Positions 52,972-60,054 of a stretch of DNA of 64,000 nt are shown here, one piece after another (the stretch's first letter is position 1; the number at the start of each line of letters is the position of its first letter). This DNA comes from Oceanicola sp. 22II-s10i (lineage in GTDB: Bacteria > Pseudomonadota > Alphaproteobacteria > Rhodobacterales > Rhodobacteraceae). Made by a program: the position numbers and the translations under genes. Where the stretch lies: the NCBI RefSeq assembly GCF_002210105.1, contig NZ_AQQU01000001.1, positions 966,501 to 1,030,500 of the forward strand, read 5' to 3'. The notes below the pieces were generated by a model, which worked only from the letters and a program-made list of their open reading frames with translations, did not search any database and was not told the origin of the DNA.

Positions 52972-53229
52972 GTGCTGCTGCTGCGCAAGACCATACTGCT
53001 GATCCTGCGGATCGTGCTGGGGATGTCGATCATCGCCACCTTCGGCAGCATCGCGGGTCTGGGCATCGCGCGGCAGGCGGTCGAGGGCGGCGCGGATCTG
53101 GGCGAGGAGGCCCGGACCACGGGTGGCCAGCTGGCTGCGTGGCTGAGGATCGGCGGCCCGGCGCTGGCGCTGGTCGCGCTGAGCGCCTCGACCGAGCGGT
53201 GGCTCTGCCGCCGCTGGGGCATGGCCTGA
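52972..53229 (+). CDS. small membrane protein between livH and livM
   Basis: An 85-residue protein with two membrane spans (about 4-30 and 55-75) and a basic end. It starts from a GTG three bases after the livH stop, so translation is likely coupled. No family is recognised. An extra membrane gene at this place is not part of the standard liv set; it could be an accessory subunit of this importer. Confidence 0.55.
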   Translation: MLLLRKTILLILRIVLGMSIIATFGSIAGLGIARQAVEGGADLGEEARTTGGQLAAWLRIGGPALALVALSASTERWLCRRWGMA

Positions 53230-53245
53230 GATGGAGGACGGACGG

Positions 53246-53497
53246 ATGCACAAGGCGATCGCGGTGGTGAACGTGGTGGCGTGGTCCGGTTTCTGGGCCT
53301 TCGGATACCTCGCGCTTTCGGCGCATGTCGACGACGCGGGGCAGATGGTGACGGCGGCGCTTCTGGCGGCGCTGGGTGGAGCGCTCGGGCTGTGGGCCTA
53401 TTTCCAGCTCGTGCGGCATTCGGAACGGACAGGGTATGCGGCCACGCCGAAACGGGGCGTGCCGACGTTTGAAGATAACAAGGGGGAGAGCGTCTGA
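53246..53497 (+). CDS. second small membrane protein before livM
   Basis: An 83-residue protein with two spans (about 5-25 and 32-57) and a hydrophilic C-terminus with KRGVPTFEDNKGESV. The ATG at 53246 follows GGAGG eight bases upstream; the in-frame ATG at 53231 has no such site. The stop overlaps the livM start by one base (TGATG). No domain known; it probably belongs to the importer with the gene before it. Confidence 0.55.
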   Translation: MHKAIAVVNVVAWSGFWAFGYLALSAHVDDAGQMVTAALLAALGGALGLWAYFQLVRHSERTGYAATPKRGVPTFEDNKGESV

Positions 53498-54573
53498 TGC
53501 TTTACCGTGAGGCGGGGGACTTCAAGACCTCCTACAAGGACGACAGCCAGACCTTCCCGATCCGGATCGACCGGTGGGGATATTACGCGATCCTCGCGAT
53601 CGCCTTCATCGCGGTGCCGCTGGTCATCAACGACTACTGGGCCAGCGCGGTTCTGCTGCCGTTCCTGATCTACGCGATCGCGGCACTCGGGCTGAACATC
53701 CTGACGGGATTCTGTGGTCAGGTGTCTCTGGGCACCGGCGGCTTCATGGCCGTGGGGGCCTATGCCTGCTACAAGCTGATGACGGCATTCCCCGAAGTGA
53801 ACATCGTGATCCACGTGATCCTTGCGGGCGGCGTCACCGCCTGCGTGGGCGTGCTGTTCGGCCTGCCGTCGCTCAGGATCAAGGGCTTCTACCTCGCCGT
53901 GGCGACGCTGGCGGCGCAGTTCTTCCTCGTGTGGCTGTTCAACAAGGTGGGCTGGTTCTACAACTACTCGGCCTCGGGCCAGATCAGCGCGCCGACACGG
54001 ACCGTGCTGAGCATCGAGGTCACCGGCCCGACCGCTTCGCCCTGGGCGAAATACCTGATCTGCCTGACCTTCGTGACGGTCATGGCGTGGCTGGCGCGGA
54101 ACCTGACCCGCGGCTCGGTCGGACGGAAGTGGATGGCGATCCGCGACATGGACATCGCGGCCGAGATCATCGGGGTGAACCCGCTGGCCGCCAAGCTGAG
54201 CGCCTTCGCCGTGTCGTCCTTCTTTGTCGGCATCTCGGGCGCGCTGTTCTTCTCGGTCTACCTCGGCGCGGTCGAGGTGGGCGAGGTGTTCGGCATCCAG
54301 AAATCGTTCCTGGTGCTCTTCATGATCATCATCGGCGGGCTCGGTTCGATCTTCGGGTCCTTCGCGGGGGCGGCGTTCATCGTGCTGCTGCCGGTGTTCC
54401 TGAAGAACGTGCTGGTCGGCGGCATGGGATGGGCGACGGACCTCGCCGCGCATCTCGAGCTGCTGATCCTCGGCGGGCTGATCATGATGTTCCTGATCCT
54501 CGAGCCGCACGGGCTGACCGCCTACTGGCGGACGCTGAAGGAGAAGATGAGACTCTGGCCGTTCCCGCATTAA
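53497..54573 (+). CDS. livM: branched-chain-type ABC transporter permease LivM
   Basis: A 358-residue membrane permease with about nine or ten spans. LivM traits are AIAALGLNILTGFCGQVSLGTGGFMAVGAYACYKL (about 60-92), PSLRIKGFYLAVATLAAQFFL (about 124-144) and the EIIGVNPLAAKLSAFAVSSFFVGISGALF cytoplasmic-loop region (about 225-255). The N-terminal 30 residues are hydrophilic and atypically long. It starts overlapping the previous stop. It pairs with LivH. Confidence 0.93.
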   Translation: MLYREAGDFKTSYKDDSQTFPIRIDRWGYYAILAIAFIAVPLVINDYWASAVLLPFLIYAIAALGLNILTGFCGQVSLGTGGFMAVGAYACYKLMTAFPEVNIVIHVILAGGVTACVGVLFGLPSLRIKGFYLAVATLAAQFFLVWLFNKVGWFYNYSASGQISAPTRTVLSIEVTGPTASPWAKYLICLTFVTVMAWLARNLTRGSVGRKWMAIRDMDIAAEIIGVNPLAAKLSAFAVSSFFVGISGALFFSVYLGAVEVGEVFGIQKSFLVLFMIIIGGLGSIFGSFAGAAFIVLLPVFLKNVLVGGMGWATDLAAHLELLILGGLIMMFLILEPHGLTAYWRTLKEKMRLWPFPH

Positions 54574-54594
54574 CGCGGGCGAGCCGGGAGGAGA

Positions 54595-54618
54595 CCGCGG
54601 GGGGAAACAACCCGCGGG
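54595..54618 (+). promoter_or_regulatory. hairpin between livM and the binding-protein gene
   Basis: CCGCGGG and CCCGCGG flank a 9-base GGGAAACAA loop. It lies 45 bases before the binding-protein start, with no T-run after it, and may set the relative level of the downstream message. Confidence 0.3.
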
Positions 54619-54662
54619 CGGGCAAGAAATCGGTAAAAAACCAATTGGGAGGAATACGACCG

Positions 54663-55949
54663 ATGAAACTGAAGATGATCGCGGCCGCGGCCGCTGCGCT
54701 GATGACGGCAGTGCCGGCCTACGCCGACCTGACCATCCCGGCGCTCAACTACCGGACCGGCCCCTATGCGCCCTCCGGGATCCCCTACGCCGACGGCTAT
54801 TCGGACTACATGACGCTGCTGAACGAACGCGACGGCGGCATCGGCGGAGAGCGGATCAACGTTCTGGAGTGTGAAACCGGCTACAACACCGAAAAGGGCG
54901 TGGAATGCTACGAGCAGACCAAGGGCCAGGGCTCGCTGCTGTACATTCCGCAGTCCACCGGCATCACCTACCAGCTGATCCCCAAAGCTTCGGCTGACGG
55001 CATTCCGGTCTGGTCGATGGCCTATGGCCGCACCTCGGCCGTGAACGGCAAGGTGTTCGAGTGGATCTTCAACCTGCCCGTCACCTACTGGGACGGCGCG
55101 TCCGTCGCGGTGAAATACGCGATGGAGCAGGAAGGCGGTTCGCTGGAAGGCAAGAAGATCGCGCTGGTCTACCACAACTCGGCCTACGGCAAGGAACCGA
55201 TCCGCACGCTGGAAGCGCTGGCTGCGAAGCATGGCTTCGAATTCGTTCCGATCGCCGTGGACCACCCCGGCCAGGAACAGAAGTCGCAGTGGCTGCAAAT
55301 CCGCCGCGAGCGTCCTGACTACGTCTTCATGTGGGGCTGGGGCGTGATGAACTCCGTCGCGATCCAGGAAGCCGCGAACATCCGCTACCCGATGGACAAG
55401 TTCATCGGCGTGTGGTGGTCCGGCTCCGAAGCTGACGTGGTTCCGGCCGGTGAAGGTGCAAACGGCTACAAGTCGCTGACCTTCCACGGTGCAGGCACCG
55501 ATTTCCCTGCGCTGCAGGAGATCAAGACGACCGTGATCGACGCCGGCAAGAACGCCGGTGACGGCTCCAAGTGGGGCGAAGTCGGCTACAACCGTGGCGT
55601 CTATGCCGCGGCGATGACTGCCGAGGCGATCCGCCAGGCACAGGAAAAGACCGGCAATGCGGCCATCACCGCCGCCGACATGCGCGACGCGCTGGAGAAC
55701 CTGACCGTCTCCGACGCCCGGTTCGAGGAAATCGGCCTTGGCGGCTTTGCGCCTGCCGTGTCGCAGACCTGCGGCGCCCACTCCACCCCGCGCCTCGCGG
55801 CGGTGCAGCAGTGGAACGCGGCGGACAAGACCTGGACCGTGCTGACCGACTACATCGAGCCGGACTTCGAGATCATCGACCCGCTGATCCAGGAAGATTC
55901 GATGGCTTACGCCACCGAAGCCGGCATCACCCCGCGCGAGTGCAACTGA
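54663..55949 (+). CDS. periplasmic substrate-binding protein of the liv-type importer
   Basis: A 428-residue receptor of the branched-chain/aromatic (HAAT) type. The signal peptide is MKLKMIAAAAAALMTAVPAYA, and the mature protein starts DLTIPALNYRTGPYAPSGIP. Lobe features are DYMTLLNERDGGIGGERINVLECETGYN (about 42-69), YGRTSAVNGKVFEWIFNLPVTYWDG and VDHPGQEQKSQWLQIRRERPDYVFMWGWG. It is unlike LivK itself and closer to receptors for aromatic or short-chain carboxylates. GGGAGG before the ATG. Together with the ligases on both sides this argues for a carboxylic-acid substrate. Confidence 0.88.
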   Translation: MKLKMIAAAAAALMTAVPAYADLTIPALNYRTGPYAPSGIPYADGYSDYMTLLNERDGGIGGERINVLECETGYNTEKGVECYEQTKGQGSLLYIPQSTGITYQLIPKASADGIPVWSMAYGRTSAVNGKVFEWIFNLPVTYWDGASVAVKYAMEQEGGSLEGKKIALVYHNSAYGKEPIRTLEALAAKHGFEFVPIAVDHPGQEQKSQWLQIRRERPDYVFMWGWGVMNSVAIQEAANIRYPMDKFIGVWWSGSEADVVPAGEGANGYKSLTFHGAGTDFPALQEIKTTVIDAGKNAGDGSKWGEVGYNRGVYAAAMTAEAIRQAQEKTGNAAITAADMRDALENLTVSDARFEEIGLGGFAPAVSQTCGAHSTPRLAAVQQWNAADKTWTVLTDYIEPDFEIIDPLIQEDSMAYATEAGITPRECN

Positions 55950-55966
55950 TAGCGTGACGTGACAGC

Positions 55967-55993
55967 GCCGGGGCCCTGCAACGGGGCCCCGGC
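55967..55993 (+). terminator. GC-rich hairpin after the binding-protein gene
   Basis: GCCGGGGCCC and GGGCCCCGGC form a perfect 10 bp stem with a 7-base loop. No T-run follows. Such hairpins after binding-protein genes often protect the upstream message and reduce reading into the next gene, which would explain excess receptor over ATPase. Confidence 0.55.
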
Positions 55994-56047
55994 ACCCCAA
56001 CCGGGCCGTCCGACGGACGCAGGGCCCGACAGGATTTCGAGGACGAG

Positions 56048-56905
56048 ATGAGCCAGGCCGAGACGATCGCACCGACCGCCCCCGTGGACGCACCCGAAGC
56101 GGGTGAGCCGCTGCTGCGCGTGAGCAACATCGAAGTGATCTACAACCACGTGATCCTTGTCCTCAAAGGCGTCTCGCTCGCCGTGCCGAAGGGGGGCATC
56201 ACGGCCCTGCTGGGCGGCAACGGCGCGGGCAAGACGACGACGCTGAAGTCGATCTCGAACCTCCTTCGCTCGGAACGGGGCGAGGTGACGAAAGGCAAGA
56301 TCGTCTATCGCGGCGAAGAGATTTACGGGCTGAACCCCGCCGACCTCGTCAAGAAGGGCGTCATCCAGGTGATGGAGGGCCGTCACTGCTTCGAGCACCT
56401 GACGGTCGAGGAAAACCTGATGACCGGCGCCTATACGCGCGGGTCCAGCCGGGGCGAGATCGATGCGGACCTGAACATGGTCTACGACTATTTCCCCCGT
56501 CTCAAGGAACGCCGCAGGTCGCAGGCGGGCTACACGTCAGGCGGCGAACAGCAGATGGTCGCCATCGGGCGGGCGCTGATGGCGCGGCCCGAGATGATCC
56601 TGCTGGACGAACCGTCGATGGGCCTCGCGCCGCAGCTGGTCGAGCAGATCTTCGAGATCGTCAAAAGCCTGAACGAGAAGGAAGGGCTGACGTTCCTGCT
56701 GGCCGAACAGAACACCAACGTGGCCCTGCGGTTCGCGCATTACGGCTACATCCTCGAATCCGGGCGCGTGGTGATGGACGGCCCTGCCGCCGACCTGCGT
56801 GAGAACCCGGATGTGAAGGAATTCTATCTTGGCGTCTCGGACGAAGGGCGTAAGTCCTTCCGCGACGTCCGCTCCTACCGGCGCCGCAAGCGCTGGCTGA
56901 GCTGA
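56048..56905 (+). CDS. livF: branched-chain-type ABC transporter ATPase LivF
   Basis: A 285-residue ATPase of the LivF class. It has LLGGNGAGKTTTLKSISNLL (Walker A, about 55-74), the GVIQVMEGRHCFEHLTVEENLMTGAYTRG segment (about 106-134), the signature YTSGGEQQMVAIGRALMARPE (about 162-182) and Walker B ILLDEPSMGLAPQLV. The C-terminal extension GRKSFRDVRSYRRRKRWLS is basic and longer than in E. coli LivF. It completes the five-subunit importer. The N-terminal 30 residues are Ala/Pro-rich and not conserved. Confidence 0.93.
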   Translation: MSQAETIAPTAPVDAPEAGEPLLRVSNIEVIYNHVILVLKGVSLAVPKGGITALLGGNGAGKTTTLKSISNLLRSERGEVTKGKIVYRGEEIYGLNPADLVKKGVIQVMEGRHCFEHLTVEENLMTGAYTRGSSRGEIDADLNMVYDYFPRLKERRRSQAGYTSGGEQQMVAIGRALMARPEMILLDEPSMGLAPQLVEQIFEIVKSLNEKEGLTFLLAEQNTNVALRFAHYGYILESGRVVMDGPAADLRENPDVKEFYLGVSDEGRKSFRDVRSYRRRKRWLS

Positions 56906-57017
56906 TCCGGCGGCGACAGAGACAGCGCCGTCATCGACGACAATCACGCGTCCGCCCGCGAGGGGCGGCGCCGGAGCCATGTGCGCCGGACAGGCGCCCC
57001 ATGCGACGAGGGATGCG

Positions 57018-58238
57018 ATGAGCACCTATTTCGACACCAGCGAGACCCGCAGCGCGGATGAACGCGCCTCCGCCTATGCCCGCGACCTGCCGCTGCAGAT
57101 CGAGGCGGCCAAGGGGCTGGCAGGCTATGCCGCGCTGAAGGACGTGGACCCGTCGGAAATCACCGGGCCCGCCGCGCTGGCAAAGCTGCCGGTGCTCAGG
57201 AAGTCGGACCTCGTCGCCGCGCAGAAGGCCGCCGCGCCCTTCGGCGGGCTGACGACGCTGCCTGTCAGCAGCTTCGCCCATGTGTTCCAGAGCCCCGGGC
57301 CGATCTACGAACCGGGCGGCAACGGGCACGACTGGTGGCGGATGGGGCGGTTCCTGCATGCGGCGGGGATCGGCAAGGGCGACATCGTGCAGAACTGCTT
57401 TGGCTATCACCTGACGCCCGCCGGCATGATCTTCGAGAACGGCGCGCGGGCGGTCGGGGCGACGGTGCTGCCCGCCGGGACCGGCCAGACCGAACTGCAG
57501 GCGCAGGCGGCCCATGACGTGGGGACCACGGCCTATGCCGGGACCCCGGATTACCTGAAGGTGATCCTCGACAAGGCCGAGGAGATGGGGCTCCGCCTGG
57601 GGATCACCAAGGCGGCGGTCGGGGGTGGGGCCCTGTTCCCGTCGCTGCGGCAGGAGTATGCCGACCGCGGCATCTCCTGCCTGCAGAGCTACGCCACGGC
57701 GGACCTTGGCAACATCGCCTACGAAAGCCCGGCGATGGAAGGGATGATCGTCGACGAGGGCGTCATCGTCGAGATCGTGACGCCGGGAACCGGCACCCCG
57801 GTGAAGCCGGGCGAGGTCGGCGAGGTCGTGGTCACGACGCTGAACCCCGACTACCCGCTGATCCGTTTCGCCACCGGCGACCTGAGCGCGGTGATGGAAG
57901 GCACCAGCCCCTGCGGCCGCACCAACATGCGGATCAAGGGCTGGATGGGCCGCGCGGACCAGACCACCAAGATCAAGGGCATGTTCGTCCGGCCCGAGCA
58001 GGTGGCGGCGCTGGTCGCGCGGCATGACGACATTTCAAAGGCCCGTGTCATCGCGGACCGCGAAGGCGAAATGGATGTCATGATCGTCCGGATCGAATCG
58101 GCGAATGGCGGTGAAGGGGAACGTTACCTGTCTTCGGTGGTTGATGCGCTGAAACTGAAGGGCAAGATCGAGATCGTGCCGCCGGGCAGCCTGCCCAACG
58201 ACGGCAAGGTGATCGAGGACCTGCGTAGTTACGATTGA
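57018..58238 (+). CDS. phenylacetate-CoA-ligase-like protein
   Basis: A 406-residue member of the PaaK branch of AMP-forming ligases. The C-terminal half is conserved: EIVTPGTGTPVKPGEVGEVVVTTLNPDYPLIRFATGDLSAV (about 253-293), then GRADQTTKIKGMFVRPEQVAALV. The N-terminal Ser/Thr/Gly P-loop of PaaK is not visible; the matching place reads FQSPGPIYEPGGNGHDWWRMG (about 93-110). So it may have altered nucleotide handling. ATG at 57018 fits best (MSTYFDTSETRSADE); an upstream ATG at 56979 adds 13 residues. It follows livF and probably ligates CoA to the imported acid, or has a related function. Confidence 0.8.
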   Translation: MSTYFDTSETRSADERASAYARDLPLQIEAAKGLAGYAALKDVDPSEITGPAALAKLPVLRKSDLVAAQKAAAPFGGLTTLPVSSFAHVFQSPGPIYEPGGNGHDWWRMGRFLHAAGIGKGDIVQNCFGYHLTPAGMIFENGARAVGATVLPAGTGQTELQAQAAHDVGTTAYAGTPDYLKVILDKAEEMGLRLGITKAAVGGGALFPSLRQEYADRGISCLQSYATADLGNIAYESPAMEGMIVDEGVIVEIVTPGTGTPVKPGEVGEVVVTTLNPDYPLIRFATGDLSAVMEGTSPCGRTNMRIKGWMGRADQTTKIKGMFVRPEQVAALVARHDDISKARVIADREGEMDVMIVRIESANGGEGERYLSSVVDALKLKGKIEIVPPGSLPNDGKVIEDLRSYD

Positions 58239-58279
58239 GGCCCCGGCGTCCTTTTGCCTGAGGGGCGGGAGGAGGAAAG

Positions 58280-59938
58280 ATGAAGGCCATCCGTATACTG
58301 GGCGCCGTCGCGGCCATGGGGCTCGCGACGCCCGTCGTAGCAAAGGACATCGCGCTGGTCGTGGTGAATTCGGACTACGACCGCGTGTCGGACATCCGCG
58401 GATCGCGGTTCGACCGGTTCTTTTCCGAAACGCTGGAGGGTGCGGGCTTTACCGTCTTCCGCGGCGCGGACATGAGCGGAGCCGAGATGCAGCGCCTTGC
58501 CGCCGACTTCGCCGACGAGGTGCAGGACGGCGACGACAACCGTATCGTGATCGTGCTGGCCGGGCACATGGCGGAGACGCCCTCGGGCGGCTGGCTGCTC
58601 GGGCGGACGGTGGACGAGCCGAACGCCTTCGGCATCGGTGGCGCGGCCCTGCCGCTCGCCCCGCTGGCCGAACTCGCGGCGACCGCGCCGGGGCAGGCCG
58701 TGGTGCTGCTGGCCTACCCGGATACGGAGCTGGACGGCGGGTTCGGCTTCGTGTCCGGCGGCGTCGATTTCGAGGCGCCGCAGGGCGTAACCGTGGCGCG
58801 CGGATCGGCGGATGACCTGCTGAGCCTCCTGCGGGACGGGCTGCTGCAGCCCGGCGCGAGCTATGCCGCCGCGCTGGACCAGGCGGGACGCGGTGTGCAG
58901 GCCGAGGGTTACATCTCGACCGCGTCGGGCCTGACGGGGGCCGCGGCGGGCGACACGCCGGCACCGACGCCGCCGCGCGACGATCCCGACACGCAGGAGA
59001 TCGCGTATTGGTCCGCCGTCCGCGACATCGGCACCGTCGAGGCGCTCGAGTCCTATCTGGAGCGCTATCCGAATGGCAAATTCGCCGCCGACGCGCGCCG
59101 GATGATCGAGGACGCCAAGGCCGCGCCCGTGCGGCAGGCCGAGGCGATCGAGAAGGCGCTGAACCTGAACCGCGACCAGCGGCGGCAGATACAGCGCAAC
59201 CTCGCCCTGATCGGCTTCGACCCGCGCGGGATCGACGGCATCTTCGGCCCCGCGACACGGACAGCCATCGGCGCATGGCAGTCGGCCAACAATTACGAGC
59301 GGACGACCTACCTGACCGCCGCGCAGATCGACCGCATCCAGTCCGCCGCCGACGTCCGCGCCGCGCAGTTGGAGCGCGAGGCGGCCGAACGGCGCGCGGC
59401 CGAGGAGCGGGCCGACCGGGCCTACTGGCGCGATCTGGGGCAGGGGGCCGACGAGGCGTCGCTGCGCGCCTATCTCAAGCGCTATCCGGACGGCGTCTAT
59501 TCCGAGGTCGCCCGCGAGCGGCTCGACGCGATCGAGGCCGAGCGCGCCGACCAGGTCCGCCGCGAGGAGCGGCTGGCCTGGCAGGAGACCGAACAGCGCA
59601 ACACGATCCAGGCCTACCAGGAGTTCCTCAACCGGTTCCCGCAGTCGCCCTTCGCCGAAACCGCGCGGGCGCGGATCGCGGAACTGCAGGACGACCGCAA
59701 CAATGCCGCCCAGCGGGAAGAGGCGCAGCGGATCGAGAACCAGGTTGCGGGCAACCCCGTGACACGCCTGCTGGTCGAGCGCCGGCTGGAACAGCTGGGC
59801 TTCGAACCGGGCGCGATCGACGGTCAGTTCGACCGCGCCGCGCGGCGGGCGATCCGGCGGTTCCAGCAGTCGCAGGGCATCCAGGTCACCGGCTTCATCA
59901 ACCAGGAAACGATGGTCCGCCTGCTTGCGGTCCGCTGA
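58280..59938 (+). CDS. caspase-like (likely inactive) protein with peptidoglycan-binding domains
   Basis: A 552-residue secreted protein. A signal peptide (about 1-21) leads to a peptidase C14-like domain (about 22-225): DIALVVVNSDYDRVSDIRGSRFDRF, and the active-site histidine region IVIVLAGHMAETPSGGWLLG (H96). Where the catalytic cysteine should follow VVLL the text reads LLAYPDTE (Y146), so protease activity is probably lost. A repeat-rich linker (YWSAVRDIGTVEALESYLERYPNGKF and relatives) follows, with two peptidoglycan-binding_1 domains at about 298-350 and 494-548. It likely binds the cell wall. It starts 42 bases after the ligase stop and is otherwise unlinked. Confidence 0.82.
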   Translation: MKAIRILGAVAAMGLATPVVAKDIALVVVNSDYDRVSDIRGSRFDRFFSETLEGAGFTVFRGADMSGAEMQRLAADFADEVQDGDDNRIVIVLAGHMAETPSGGWLLGRTVDEPNAFGIGGAALPLAPLAELAATAPGQAVVLLAYPDTELDGGFGFVSGGVDFEAPQGVTVARGSADDLLSLLRDGLLQPGASYAAALDQAGRGVQAEGYISTASGLTGAAAGDTPAPTPPRDDPDTQEIAYWSAVRDIGTVEALESYLERYPNGKFAADARRMIEDAKAAPVRQAEAIEKALNLNRDQRRQIQRNLALIGFDPRGIDGIFGPATRTAIGAWQSANNYERTTYLTAAQIDRIQSAADVRAAQLEREAAERRAAEERADRAYWRDLGQGADEASLRAYLKRYPDGVYSEVARERLDAIEAERADQVRREERLAWQETEQRNTIQAYQEFLNRFPQSPFAETARARIAELQDDRNNAAQREEAQRIENQVAGNPVTRLLVERRLEQLGFEPGAIDGQFDRAARRAIRRFQQSQGIQVTGFINQETMVRLLAVR

Positions 59939-59951
59939 CCGGTCATCGCGA

Positions 59952-60020
59952 CCGTCCCCTGCTTCTTCTGGTTCCAAATACCTCGGGGGACGGCCGCAGG
60001 CCGGGGGGCAGAGCCCCCGC
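59952..60020. repeat. Rhodobacterales-type intergenic repeat, copy B
   Basis: Same 21-base head as copy A at 26513 (CCGTCCCCTGCTTCTTCTGGT), then TCCAAATACCTC, CGGCC-GCA-GGCCG (59991-60003) and GGGGGC-AGA-GCCCCC (60004-60018) hairpins. It lies between the converging ends of the caspase-like gene (stop 59938) and phaC (stop 60055), where it could terminate both. Confidence 0.78.
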
Positions 60021-60054
60021 CTCGCCCTCCACCCGCGCACCCGTGGGACAACCG

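Noticed and set aside
54595..54618. A Rho-independent terminator before the binding-protein gene
   Set aside because: The stem is present but there is no T-run, and the gene after it must be expressed with the importer; it is listed as a hairpin only.
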